Shown one piece after another: positions 23,110 through 35,576 of a stretch of 60,000 nt of DNA. Position numbers and translations under genes: made by a program. The DNA is from Acanthaster planci (taxonomy: Eukaryota; Echinodermata; Asteroidea; Valvatida; Acanthasteridae), in the NCBI RefSeq assembly GCF_001949145.1, contig NW_019091419.1, positions 183,610-243,609 of the forward strand, read 5' to 3'. The stretch's first letter is position 1; the number at the start of each line of letters is the position of its first letter. The notes below the pieces were generated by a model, which was not told the origin of the DNA, ran no database searches, and was given only the letters and a program-made list of their open reading frames with translations.

Positions 23110-26100
23110 TCCGCTCGCGTACGTGGTCAAGATACCAGTGAAACTTATGATCTATTATTTTCGGGAAGTTGCTTTTGATAATCACTGAAAGTTGTTCACT
23201 TGTTACTAAATTTAGAAACGCAGTGAAAAGTTGTCCAACTCGGAGATCACCAGACACAGGGTTCATACATAAAGATGATGAAGTGACTGGTATTTCATCA
23301 AAATAACACCGTAGTCGTATTTTACTCAAGCTCACATCCTGATTAATGTAACATGCACATAATTATCCCATGGAGGTAGGAAAAGACTACCTCCATGATT
23401 ATCCAAACCTATTTTTGAAAGTTTACCGATCCCGGTTACGAAATTAAGTTCAATTGCAACTGAAAAAACTAACAGTTATCACTTATGACCAACTAGTTTT
23501 TCAATTCAAAATTTGTAAGGAAAAGAAATTTCAATTCATAACAATTCCAAATCTTCATGAAATAAAATTTCAACGAGAGATGTTAGTTCTGTGAATGACA
23601 AATTTATTACCTCATGCGAATACGAATATCCATCCGATCAACTCCAACAAAGTTTATTTCTATCTGCCTTCAAAGGCTGTACAGTTAAGTTACATTTTTT
23701 TCTTTTTTTTTGGTAGTGTGAGCAGCAGTCAAGAACTGAGAAGCAGATAACATGACATTACATTTTGTGAGGGTGTCCAGAAAAAAAAAATACTTATTTA
23801 TTTATGGGATAAGAAGTTGATACAAAAATCATAATATGCAGTTTACCAAGTTGGGATTCATTTGATACCTTTCTAAATTTTTTTTTTTTTGAGGGGCGAT
23901 TTAGGGCTCCAAATTACTAAAATAAAGGGGCCTCTCACTGAATACTAAAATCACAGTAATGTTTTATTTAATTTTTTTATTCAAATTATATTCCCAAAAC
24001 GGATGCACCCATGGGAATGATTCAAACACCATTAGATTCTTTTAATTCTTCTTTTTTTTTCAATGATAGTAACACTGTTGATCACTTTGGGGAAAACCTA
24101 ACAACAATCCGGAATGCCATGGTTCCCTAACAGATTACATGCAAGCAATTCCCGGTGCCCCTACAGGTGCCCCCCCCCTAAAAAAAAACAAGAGGAATGG
24201 ATATTGAACAAGGCTAACAAAAGTTTGTCCCAAAAACCACATCAATGAAAGCTGGTGCCCCCATGCCCCCCCCTGGTAAAATCCTAGCTACGCCATTGCA
24301 GGCAAGTCATTCTTGAAAATACGTAAGTGGAAAATCAGATGTGGGTAAAAGTGGTAAGTACAGGGGGAAAATGTATTAGAGGCTTTGGTGTCACTTTTAT
24401 GGGACAGTGTAATTCTCAGAGTGCACAGCAGGGGTGCCTGAAACCCACGCAGGCTATTGACAAATGCTGTAAAATTTGTTCTTTGGGAAGTTTCACCAAC
24501 CGTTAACAATAAAAAGAAGCAATTGTAGGAGGGAGGGTTGAAACTCGATACATGTTACAGTGGGCCGCAAAAAGTCTAATGCACAGTTGGTAAGCTGCTC
24601 ACAAATTTTCAGGTAAGTGAAATTAAAATTAAATCCAACAACTGCATAAAAATTGCACATTTATGTGGAAATCTAAACTTGAGGAAAAAACATGAGATTC
24701 ATCAGGGACATGGGTGGAAGAGTAAAATAAAGGGGGGAGAGGTTGGCAGTACACATACACTGTATATATTTTAAGGGGATTCGGTGGAAACTTATCCTTC
24801 AAACGAAGAAACAATCTAAAACTAATGTAAAGCAAATGACAGGAAATCAGCGAACTCCATCCGTTGGAGCTGTTTATAATATTTCATTTGATTTCAAACT
24901 AAATTTTCTTCTTTGCGCATAACTCAGTTGAGAGCATACAGCTATATTGAACTACTAGAGTGCTACTCATTTCCCGACACAGCGAAGTTCTGAAGCAATC
25001 CTGAGTGTGCACATTCTTCATTTATTTGTGTATTTGTAGAACCCATTATTCCAAATGATCTACTCTACATGCAATGTGCAAATAAGCACATTTGCTATCA
25101 CAAGTGTGACCCACTCAAAAGCCTATACCAAACTACTGGCAGTGCAGTGCATTTGTGCACCGATCAAAACAAAACTATCATTCAAAAAACTGTACTGTAT
25201 AGTAGAAAAAAACTGTACATAATTTTGATTTTTTTGCCATAGGTTTGTGCTAAAACATGGATGCTCCCAGCAGGCTTTATTCTGCACGACTTGGCACTCT
25301 AGTAATTAAGTGTAGCTGTAGCCTGTATATCTGTGAGCAACAAGAAAATAAGGTTGATCAAAGTTTACATCTGTTACATATTTCAGACTCATGTAAACAA
25401 AGTCTATCTCAAGAAGCATGCTACTATTTCTGTTAGGAAGTTTTAATACTGACATCTGACATATAATGTTGTCTATTTACAAATAAAACACCATTTTGCA
25501 AACAACAAAACAAATGGTTGAACGTGAGCTTCTTGACTTGCTGAGGAATATGAGATGATTGAGTTTCATACTGGACGGAAAAATTTACAACCAGGCGGGG
25601 TTCCTGATGACAATAACAAGGCTCTCTGATCCAATTCTTAACAGATTTTGCCAAAATAAAACCTTAGGACATTCCTCCATGTACAGCGGTAAACTACCTC
25701 TAAAATCTGAAAAAAATTGGATGACATTAATAATGGACATTTGTGGAAATTGCACAGCTAAGTAATTCAATCAACACTTTTTAAGGTATCCAATGTAAGA
25801 ATTATTTCCATGAATTTGGTCAATTTCATGGTAACAGTGGTATTGTAAAGATCAATCACATTACTTTTATGGAAAAAGGTTATTAAACAGGGAATTAGTC
25901 AATATTACCCATATGATGACTAAAGTAGCAGCTTCTTTTCGCATTTATAAAAAATCATCATTTGGGGAGTTCAGTTCCACCTCAAGAATGCTCAGGGTAA
26001 AAAAAAAGATGAGGGCGACAAAAAAATCTAACGATTTGACAATATCATAATACGGCTCTCGTTCCCCCACAGTTTCTTGACTTTGCGGCCATAATAGGGG

Positions 26101-26700
26101 GCTTTATAGCACAAGAACTGAGAAAAAATTGGTAAAGTAAATTAGATATCATTCTCAGCAAATGAGCTCGGCCATCTGCCTGAAATTTACCAGAACCTTA
26201 CTCAGGTTCCAATTGGAATAGTCCAACTTTATCATACGATCCAGTGTTGATCAACACTGTTGATGTAAAAGCAATTCCAAGTCGCTCTCACTATCCGACC
26301 TCTTGTAATTCACAGCTAAGTTTGAGCAAGCAGAGTGCTCACCCACACAGAGGGACTTTGCATAAAGCCTCTCTGGGAGAAATATACAAGGTAGCGGTTA
26401 ATGCCTTAATTCTTATTGAAAAATATAGCCAACTACCGTTACTCAGATGGGATAAATAGCACATCTTATATCAAGGACTTTGCACGTAACTGTAGATAGT
26501 GTATCCATTTTCAAATGAGTGAACACATTACCACATTACTTCCTTGTGAGAGAAATTGGGCACTGGTATTGAAATGCCTCTCATGCTGCCGAGGACGCAC
26601 AGAGTACAGAGCCCCCTGGTTGTCTAAAACTGACCAGGCCGCAAGATTGAACAGATCGCTTCTCAATGAAGACTTGCTACACAATTACACAAAACATGCT
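23110..26700. other. Intergenic between CDK2AP promoter and AIP 3' end
   Basis: No gene recognised. Contains homopolymer tracts (23696-23712, 23880-23890) and, near 24165-24300, poly-C sequence ending CTAGCTACGCCATTGCA, which resembles the end of a hAT-type element (reverse of a CAGTGGCGTAGCTAG-like end). The remainder is AT-rich, with reading frames of chance length. Confidence 0.45.
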
Positions 26701-26725
26701 GTGTAAACAGAACTCACAAAGCCCC

Positions 26726-29700
26726 TCATTCACTGAACCTCTCAAAGACTGCCTTCATCTTGACTTTATCCTCCTCGTCCTTCTTCTTCTCCGCCTCCTC
26801 CAGCAAGCGGAATTCCTTGCGGATGGCCGCACCCAGTGAGGGGTCCAACTCCAGGGCCATCTTGAAGTCCTTGCGGGACTGGCTGAAGTCCCAGCAGGCA
26901 GCGTAGGCCTTTGCTCTCCTGTACAAGGCCTTCACATTGGCTGTAGGGTAAGAAAGAAAGTTTCAGCAGGATCATAAACAGCATCTCACATATTCTTTAA
27001 TCCAAGAGCATCGTTAGAAAGTTCATTTTCTGCTCCCCCTAAGACCTCCACTTTCCCATGCCTTTTGTTAAGAACAAAATTGACGCGCATGTAAGACACT
27101 CATTAGAAGTATAAATGTGAAGTTTCAATTCAATTTAATCAAACGTATGATTTGGATGTTATGATCTACAAAGTTAAAAGCCACACAGGCCATCCCACAG
27201 GAACTGAGCAACATTTTGGTTGACGTGTCTCATAAATATGGACACTGTGGGAGGACAGCACACTCCTGAAGCATCAGTGCATAAAAAAAGGTACTATGAT
27301 AATAGTTGACAAAGTTGAAGGGATTCTGGCACCCTCCCACCCCACACGACTCTTCAACAGTTAATGGGAAACTTGTTCCACATCAAGCCATCAATAAATT
27401 TCATTTTGTAGCTGCGGAATAATGTCACCAAAACCTGCTTAAAAAGCAAAACCCAAAGGGGCAATCACTTGTGACTCCATCAGCCATGTACTTAATTCTC
27501 AACTGTGATTCGTCCACAATAATCCTCAATCCCGCAGGGTCTTTCCAAACCTTTCCAAAATGGTCTAGGATAGCTAGTCCTGAAAGTATGTACATGAAAT
27601 TGGGAAGAAGGGATCTGTGTGAGGCTTTCTAATATGAAGCTGAAGATTAAGATCAACGAAACACGTCATTAGCCATTCACAACTATCCTAACTGAAGGAA
27701 TTTAAATTGACAATGACACGATTGTCTCTTATGTTTTCTTAATGGCACTCACTCTCCTCTTTTGTCAACACTGTGGTCGTGTGCTCGATCACCTGGTAGT
27801 AATCTTGCAGCATCAGCTTGCACTGGGCAAAGTTCAGCAGGAATGGGATGCGCATGTCATCGGTGGCCAGCCACTCTGGGCTGTTGGGCTGCTCATGCAG
27901 CAGCAGGTTCTCCAGGCAGCCCAAGGCCTCGGCATACTTCTGGGCTGCCGCTGCATACTGCTTGGCATTGTACAATCGGTTGCCCTCCTCTCGCAGGAGG
28001 GGCAGCGCCGCTCTCTTCTCGGCGTGGCTCATGGCCCACGACTCCTTCCGATACTGGCCCTCCTCCTCGATGCGGACCACCTCAAAGGTGAAACGGAGGG
28101 GCTCGGGCTGCTTGAGGAACTCGTCCAGGTCTGGATACCCCAGGCCCGACTGGTTCATCTGGGCCATGCCACAGCAGTGGCCCCCCTCCGGGGTGGCCAC
28201 CGTGCCTTTGGCAATGTCGCGGAGCTTCTTCATCACTGGAGCAAAGGTTGTGAGTTCCTGTCAAGGAGTATTCCAAATATGAATTTGAAATAAACACAGA
28301 AATGTAAAATAAAAAAACTGCTGCCAATAGTTTGTTACATGTAGTAAAGTAACCTAAAATATACTAAGTCAGAGGCGCAATGTTTTGATCAAACATTTTG
28401 CCTTTAGGAAAGACTGAAATGTTGGACTCCTTTTTTTTCAATTTGAAATAAAAAAACAGCATAACAAATAGCCAACCAAAATAAAAATGTAGGCCTACAT
28501 GTACAGATACTTATCACATGTCATATACATGTACATGTATGCAAACTCCACAAGCACTTTTACTGAGGAAAGAATAAGAAGGAAGAAAGTGGTACGGTAC
28601 TCATGGTCTCACACTGGATTTCCATTATGTTTGTCTAACATGCAGCTGGCCGCTGATAACGGCAAGCACAACTCAGAGTTGTAATGACTCGAGTCACAAT
28701 TTTTCGCAACTGTGTTAAAGGGTCAGTTTCTTTTGTTTTTAAAGTGGGGACAATATTCTAGGGACAAGATTTTGCCCCCATAGTGTTTTTGATCACCGTG
28801 ATGTCTATATTTCAAAACGTGCGAAGTCCTAATGATTTACAGTAGAGGTTGTGTTTGTGTGCACAGCAAATGCTACTATTCATGCAAATTTATGCATGTG
28901 AGGTATGAGTACCCCACAGGCCAGCCAGATGTACCAAGATTGCATTTTATAGAGCCCTTTGATAGCACCCTGTATTGCTGGTGTGGCTAAACTGCACTAC
29001 CTAAAAAGTGTCTGTGCAGGTGTCATGGTAACACAATCAAATCTAGTCTCGGCCAAAACGAAATGCACATGAGCAGTTTTAAGCAGTGACTAGAATGAAC
29101 TACAGTCTGACCACTGTCACTTGAATGATGGACGGTTGCACCACATCTGGAACCAGAGTCCAGGGCATAAATGTAGCTAGTTCTCAATAGCCCCCTTTTT
29201 TTAATCAAAAGTAAACCTTCAGCCTCAAAATAGCTGTGCAATATGACAGAGACTGCACACACAGGGGAGAGCTGCAACCAACACCATACTGTGACATATG
29301 ATGGGATTTTGCAAAATGGTTCACCTAGTGCAAGTGTGCATTGGATAAGAAGGGCATGACAAGTATCTGCCCCAGCTGGGGCTAATTTCATAGAGCTGCT
29401 TAAGCACAAAATTTGCTTAAGCATGAAAAAACTTTGCTCGGTAAACAAAGGTTACCAGCTAAAACTCTATCTGATTATCATGCTAACCAAAAAACAGCTA
29501 AATACAATCACAAAATAATATACATCACATAGAGTTTGGGCTGGTTACCAGATTTATCAAGCAAGGTTTTCTAGTGCTTAAGCAAATTTTGTTCTTAAGC
29601 AGCTCTATGAAATTGGCCCCTCAGAACTGCATGTAGAGTCACTGCTTGAATTTGCCCTACTATGAATGCACTAACAACTGAGTGCTAAATTGTTACTGGT

Positions 29701-32700
29701 AAGTTTTGAATGTTACTGTGGCTGTTCTATTGGTCAATTTCATTCAAAAGAGGGTTAAGGCAGGGAATAATTCTTAAGTTTTTCCTGTGGGGGCACAAAT
29801 GTGTTGGTAGATTAAAGGGTAGAAATGTGCAGGTGGGTTAGAGGGCAACTTTTCCTGCTTGCATGCCCCCTGGATCCACCCATGGACTTACTGAGGGAGC
29901 CACGGTAAACTCAGCGACTTCCCCATCCCGCATGGTCTTCAGGCACTTCTCCCACACATCGAGCTTGAACTGCTTGCCAGTGATCAGCTCAAATGGTTTC
30001 TTCTGAAGGCGATTGTCATCCAAAACCGTCCGCTCATCGTTACACTTTGTCACCTTGTAGTAGAAATAAATCTAATTGGACAGAAAAGTAAAAAAAAAGA
30101 AAAAAAAAACAGAATTCAAACAGAAATCGACATGTACAGTAATTGCAGGCTTACTTGCACAGCAGTACTGTTTTAAAAGCTGGAAGTAATGGAAACATAA
30201 TGAACACACATGTACATAAGCACATACGTACAGTATGTAATGGTGTGCACTATCACTGAGCTACAGTAGTTGCATGATGCACTACTGTATATGGACTAAT
30301 GTTTCAGTAGTGAGAACATTGGGTGTGTTGGGTTGATATGTTAACATGTTAAGTGCGATCTTGATTCTTGAAACTTGTCCAAATTTCTTGTTCTCCTTCT
30401 GAGTTGATTATCCTATGAATGGATGTTATTCAAAGGCAAATCAACTCAGGATGGAGTCCAATAAATTTGTGCAAGGTTCAAGATTGTATTTAACATCAGT
30501 GTTGTAGTCGAGACCATCACAAGACGAGACACTAGACCACGCACAAGACCATTCATAAGACCCATCACAAACAACAGGGTGAACAATGACAAGATAATGT
30601 TTTTGTGGTATGTCACTTGAGGGGCTTTGTGACTTGAATTCAGATTGAAGGTCTTGTGTTGGCCTTGTGATGGTCTTGCAGGGTCTTGTGACGGTGTGAA
30701 GAGGTCTTGACTACAACACTGCTTAACATGCACGACTGCACAATCTTTGCGTGATCTGTCCATCTTGTTAATAATAGGCCTAATGAATTACGCTGTTTCT
30801 TTCCATTTCCTGGCTACAAAAGATTGTTTCAAACAAGGGAAGCAAAGTCAAAGACTTCAAACAAAAGTAGGCCTCCTTGACTGGTGCCAGATAGCTGGAG
30901 ATTGCGTTGCACCAAATACACGCCCATAGAAAACAGTGCAAAATCAGGCCGAAATAGCATCACCTGCTGACTCTCGGGAAGTGGTTGGCCTCCGGTTTTT
31001 CAGTGGAAATTCACGACTGTAGCCAGAAGTTCACTTTTCGTTTCAATTTTATCGGGGTTAGCGAGGCGATTTTTTTTATTCGCCTTTACCTGAAGACACA
31101 CCCAAAACAGTCATAAAGCTATGCGCTCAGCTCTGATTATAGCCGCCCGCCTCTGTCCAAATAGGCCCACAGCCTCAGGTGGGGCTTTTTGTGAAAGAAA
31201 TAGAACAAACTCGAAACTACCAGTCCCAATTTCATGATTTATAGAAGTATCTCTATGATCCATCCTGATTATGGTACATGTATGTCTTACTGTAAAAACC
31301 TGCAATTTGGTGGAATGCACCTTACATGCCCTAAGGGAATGAGAATCCACGCGCCGCCACCGTGGCCAGGCCCAGTCAAACGCCAACCATCATGACTCAT
31401 ACTCCCTTTAAAACTTGCACATTTCGAGGCACAAAAATTGTGCATGTTCAAAGACTGCGCTCAACGTTATCTGTGCAGGTTTAAAATATGCGCAAGCTGA
31501 ATTTCACATGGAGATGTTCAGATCAATCTTTGAAAATATTGAACATGTTAAACTGTGCAAATTTTAAATTTGCCAAACTTTCAAAGATTGCGCTGAACAC
31601 CTCCACGTGAAAGCTCAGCACAGGGTCATAATTTAGATCAAAACTTACAAGTTACAGTTATGCGCACTTTCAATTCAAAGATAGCGCTGTTACGCCCCAA
31701 CTATAGTATAGCATCAGTCCCAACTATAGTTGGGCCTGTCCCAACTAGAGTGCTACAGTTGGGTCGGCCCAATTACAGCAGAGAGGTCCTGTGTGCATGA
31801 TGTACCTGTTACGCCCCAACTATAGCACAAGTACCAACTATAGTTGGGACAGTCCTAACTGCAGTGCTGCAGTTGGGCTGGTCTGTGGGAAATTTCTCAA
31901 CCTTATCCAAGTCAATGTGTCTCAAACTTGACAAAATTCATCTACCGGTAAAATGTGGCACTCCATCTGTTCATTTATGATTTAGCCCTATGACCAATGA
32001 CATAGTATTTGTAAACGATATGACCTCGGCACATGTTGGGCATATAATGCACACAGGCACTGCTGTAGTTAGGCCGGCCCAACTGTGGCACTCTAGTTGG
32101 GACAACCCAACTATAGTTGGGACTGATGCTATAGTTGGGGTGTAACATGCAAAGCATGTGCCAAAGTCATATCGTTTACAATTTGTCATGTCATCGGTCA
32201 TACCGAGACAATGAGACACATTGACTTGGATAATGTCGAGACATTTCCCACAGAAATTGGTCAACAGTAGTTGGGCCAGCCCAACTGCAACACTACAGTT
32301 GGGACTTATGCTATAGTTGGAGCGATTGTAGGTCAACTCGCCCCCTGGTCGACTCGCCCCTTACCAGCTCGCCCATTACCAACTCGCCTCCTGACCGACT
32401 CGCCCCCTAGCCGACTCGCCCCTTACCAACTTGCCCCCTAGCCAACTCGCCCCCTTACCGACTCGCCCCCTGACTGACTCGCCTCCTGACCAACTCGCCC
32501 CCTACGTTTGCCAAGCACGTATGGCCNNNNNNNNNNNNNNNNNNNNNNNNNNNNNNNNNNNNNNNNNNNNNNNNNNNNNNNNNNNNNNNNNNNNNNNNNN
32601 NNNNNNNNNNNNNNNNNNNNNNNNNNNNNNNNNNNNNNNNNNNNNNNNNNNNNNNNNNNNNNNNNNNNNNNNNNNNNNNNNNNNNNNNNNNNNNNNNNNN

Positions 32701-33671
32701 NNNNNNNNNNNNNNNNNNNNNNNNNNNNNNNNNNNNNNNNNNNNNNNNNNNNNNNNNNNNNNNNNNNNNNNNNNNNNNNNNNNNNNNNNNNNNNNNNNNN
32801 NNNNNNNNNNNNNNNNNNNNNNNNNNNNNNNNNNNNNNNNNNNNNNNNNNNNNNNNNNNNNNNNNNNNNNNNNNNNNNNNNNNNNNNNNNNNNNNNNNNN
32901 NNNNNNNNNNNNNNNNNNNNNNNNNNNNNNNNNNNNNNNNNNNNNNNNNNNNNNNNNNNNNNNNNNNNNNNNNNNNNNNNNNNNNNNNNNNNNNNNNNNN
33001 NNNNNNNNNNNNNNNNNNNNNNNNNNNNNNNNNNNNNNNNNNNNNNNNNNNNNNNNNNNNNNNNNNNNNNNNNNNNNNNNNNNNNNNNNNNNNNNNNNNN
33101 NNNNNNNNNNNNNNNNNNNNNNNNNNNNNNNNNNNNNNNNNNNNNNNNNNNNNNNNNNNNNNNNNNNNNNNNNNNNNNNNNNNNNNNNNNNNNNNNNNNN
33201 NNNNNNNNNNNNNNNNNNNNNNNNNNNNNNNNNNNNNNNNNNNNNNNNNNNNNNNTTTTTGGGTTTTTTAATACATAGGGCCGGCTAGGGGGCGACTCGG
33301 TCAGGGGGTGAGTCGGCCAGGGGGCGAGTCGGCCAGGAGGCGAGTTGGTAAGAGGCGAGTCGGTCAGGGGGCGAGTTTACGAGGGGGCGAGTTGCTGGAA
33401 AGGGGCGAGTCGGTCAGGGGGCGAGTTGACCTGACACCGTTGGAGCGTAACAGCGCTGAACATGCTGAACACCTCCATCGTCCATGTGAAATTAAAGCTC
33501 AGCACAGGGTTGTAATTTACATCAAAACTTACAAAAGCCAGTAGGCCCTAGCAAATGACTTGTTTACGCTACCTTAGTTCCATCTCTGTAGTCCGATAAT
33601 TCTCCTTTACCTGGATGAATGAGCTGCTTGTTGATATCCGATCCAAGCTCTACTCCCAATGCTCTCTCCAT
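26726..33671 (-). CDS. AIP: AIP (aryl-hydrocarbon-receptor-interacting protein, XAP2/ARA9)
   Basis: Cytosolic HSP90 co-chaperone; in vertebrates it binds the AH receptor, PDEs and other clients (family knowledge). Exons 33671-33573 (99 nt), 30071-29892 (180 nt), 28257-27753 (505 nt) and 26940-26726 (215 nt) give 332 codons plus stop (human 330). Residues 1-165 are the FKBP-like PPIase fold: exon 1 ends GELSDYRDGTK, exon 2 has TVLDDNRLQKKPFELITGKQ, and exon 3 starts with ELTTFAPVMKKLRDIAKG and contains GGHCCGMAQM. Three TPRs follow (EEGNRLYNAKQYAAAAQKYA; QCKLMLQDYYQVIEHTT; ALYRRAKAYAACWDFSQSRK) with a charged C-terminal helix ending RFSE. The first two introns fall at the same codons as I recall for human AIP (after nt 99 and 279). 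Intron 1 is 3.5 kb and full of repeats. Confidence 0.95.
29378..29620. mobile_element. GGGGCCAATTTCATAG family element, copy 2 (AIP intron)
   Basis: About 243 bp; starts GGGGCTAATTTCATAGAGCT and ends AGCTCTATGAAATTGGCCCC, with CTTAAGC words inside both arms. Clearly the same family as 1135-1320, with a different centre. Located in AIP intron 2. Confidence 0.82.
30497..30721. mobile_element. hAT-like MITE with CAGTGTTGTAGTC ends
   Basis: 225 bp beginning CAGTGTTGTAGTCGAGACC and ending GGTCTTGACTACAACACTG. The 8 bp outside are TTTAACAT (left) and CTTAACAT (right), 7 of 8 identical, fitting a hAT target duplication. hAT elements with this kind of terminus are known from animals. In AIP intron 1; non-coding. 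Confidence 0.82.
30896..31293 (-). repeat. Interspersed ~400-bp element, copy A (inverted relative to copy B)
   Basis: Matches 38074-38462 in reverse complement over nearly its whole length. Shared words include ACTTTTCGTTTCAATTTTAT, CTTTTTGTGAAAGAAAT and CTGATTATGG. No coding frame; non-autonomous. I called copy B the plus orientation arbitrarily. Confidence 0.75.
31587..31651 (+). repeat. Direct repeat flanking the palindromic nest, left copy
   Basis: The segment around GCTCAGCACAGGGT and ATCAAAACTTACAA recurs, diverged by a small insertion, at about 33465-33537 on the far side of the nested elements. It may be part of an older element that was split by the insertion. Confidence 0.6.
32325..33438. 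mobile_element. Element with tandem-array terminal inverted repeats and 9-bp target duplication
   Basis: GTTGGAGCG occurs at 32316-32324 and again at 33439-33447, directly flanking. Just inside, the left end has GGTCAACTCGCCCCC and the right end GGGGGCGAGTTGACC. Each arm is then a degenerate tandem array of a 16-18-bp unit like CGACTCGCCCCCTGACC, about ten units on the left and at least eight on the right, in opposite orientation. The middle (32527-33255) is N. A 9-bp duplication with long inverted ends suggests a Mutator-like element (inference). Confidence 0.72.
32527..33255. other. Assembly gap (729 N)
   Basis: Run of N inside the tandem-array element. The inverted arrays on both sides explain why assembly failed. 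The stated length may be only an estimate. Confidence 0.95.
33465..33537 (+). repeat. Direct repeat flanking the palindromic nest, right copy
   Basis: Counterpart of 31587-31651: GAACACCTCC, AGCTCAGCACAGGGT and ATCAAAACTTACAA in the same order and orientation. Confidence 0.6.
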
Positions 33672-35576
33672 TTTTCTTACGCTGAGTACTCGCCGCTACC
33701 AACCTCGTCCTCATAGTATTCCGTGTCACTGATCTCCATTGCAAGGGAAATCTACGGTCCGTGTGAAACCTAACACATACTGGTTCTCCAAAATAAGTAA
33801 CAACTGGGGGAAAGGTTGTGTAGCTACGGATAAGCTTCGCTCGATCGAGCTCTTCACTAGCACTAGCACTCAGCGCGCCCGAAAATAATGGGATCAATGG
33901 CTGGGAAGGGCTGATGGCTTTGCACATGTGATTGGCTACTATGTGCACAACCTCGACCGCGAGGTTGTTACTTCCTGTTAGCGGGTTATCTAAAATAGCA
34001 AAGGCTAAAATATTGGCTCATATCATAAAAACGTGCATGGCCTTGGTAATTTATCTTGTTACTCAGTATTATTGATCACATGTCTTTCTGCGATATATTT
34101 CAAATCATTGGTTACCTTGATCAATTTCGGATGAACTAACTAAGTGCCGTGAGAAGAAAATGTCAAATTGAAAACAGTCACCATAGACGTACATACGCAA
34201 CCACTCGGGCTTGTCAAAAATTACCCACAATGCTCTGCGCAACGTTAGCTGGGACCCTGCGTGACCTATTTCCTTCACTAAAATCTGTGCAAGGCCATCA
34301 GCCCGTCCCGTGCGCCCTGTTCGGGCGCTGGGCGACGAACGAATGGATCAGCCAGTGCTCCCGACTGTGCGTGTGATGGCGTCATGGCCTAACCCGCCGC
34401 TTGCTCCCGGTCCTAAAACTGCCAGCCTAGAATAATACTTAAATAAAATCTTCACATGAAAAAGCCGTTTATAAGATGTAGAACTACTTTCGATTTGAAA
34501 AACAAATGTAAGCTATAAAAGAATATCACAAACCTGAACTAAAACAAAAATGGAAGGGGGAGCACTATTGGCTTTGCTCTACCCCTCTGTGATGTTATCA
34601 GTCCCCATCGAGTTTGAAAATTTAGCGTCTGAAAAACATTGCACCGCCAGAATGGTTTACAAACATGTTGGTTTCTTTCTCTCAATGCATCGGTTACTGA
34701 TGCAGTGGCTTAAATTTGTGCCGGAAATTGGGGGGGGGGGAAGACTTGCCCAGCCATCATATGACTCTATATAGAAGTCAATGTTCATGACACTGATGTG
34801 GATTTGTAATACTGATTACATTCGTGCAGAATCTTATATTGGAGTGGCATATTTGGCCTTAAAAATTATTGCATTTTAGTCGCTGTGAACTCCAAAAAAT
34901 TCTTCACAGTGCGCTTTAATTTTTTGCTCACCACAAAAAGTAGGGGGGGGTGATTCAATAGCCCCCCTCCCCAACAAGAGGGCTGGGATATATACCCCCA
35001 TGAGGTCATGTGTTCATAAACCATGAGAAATGACGGCTTTTATGCATTAAGTTCGAAACGTTTGGCTAATTCATACAAACACTTTAATGAACAATAATTT
35101 ACAACATATATTCTGAATACTTCCAATCAAATAGACTCTAAGGGTTTAAAATTGAATCCTGGGGTACTCTGTAATTCTACCTTTGCAATATTAGGAATAA
35201 ACTCCATTTTTAGGAAACAGTGTACCTGAAACCGATTGAATATAAATCCGTTAATCAGTGAGTAGTGAACACCTAATACAGTTGTCTACAAAATTATTTT
35301 GGTTTCAAAGGTGGATACTTTGGTAATCTGGAACAAGTCTTCACATCCACAAATAGTGATATGGAGCGCGCCCCCTGCTAATTTTTATGAATTTCAGATG
35401 TCACACAATATGACATGTTATGTTGACACGTGACACGTGCATGGTGGCGGGAGAAGAGTGGGTTTTTCCCAGAGCGTGAAAGCATGTAATAATGTACTTT
35501 CAGCGGGCTCAGACTCGACCCTTTCACAATAAAATAATCCAGGGTCACATATTCCCCACAAACTCTCAGTAGAGCA

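Larger units (their letters stand above)
31679..33458. mobile_element. Palindromic CAACTATAGTTGGG nest (outer element)
   Basis: Left end AGCGCTGTTACGCCCCAACT (31683-31702); right end, reversed, AGCGCTGTTACGCTCCAAC. Inside, CCAACTATAGTTGGGAC and variants recur near 31711, 31837, 32108 and 32312, and GTTACGCCCCAACTATAG recurs at 31808 with an inverse at about 32132. It appears to be two or more copies of one inverted-repeat element, inserted in or duplicated onto each other, and later interrupted by the element at 32325-33438. Confidence 0.6.

Noticed and set aside
27742-28293. Plus-strand frames of 109-183 codons
   Set aside because: Antisense shadows of AIP exon 3, whose minus-strand frame has clear FKBP/TPR conservation.
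32431-33288. Long frames across the N run
   Set aside because: Artefact of translating N; only the flanking tandem arrays are real sequence.
32331-33430. CRISPR-like array
   Set aside because: The repeats are degenerate tandem minisatellite units without distinct spacers, in inverted orientation, in an animal genome.
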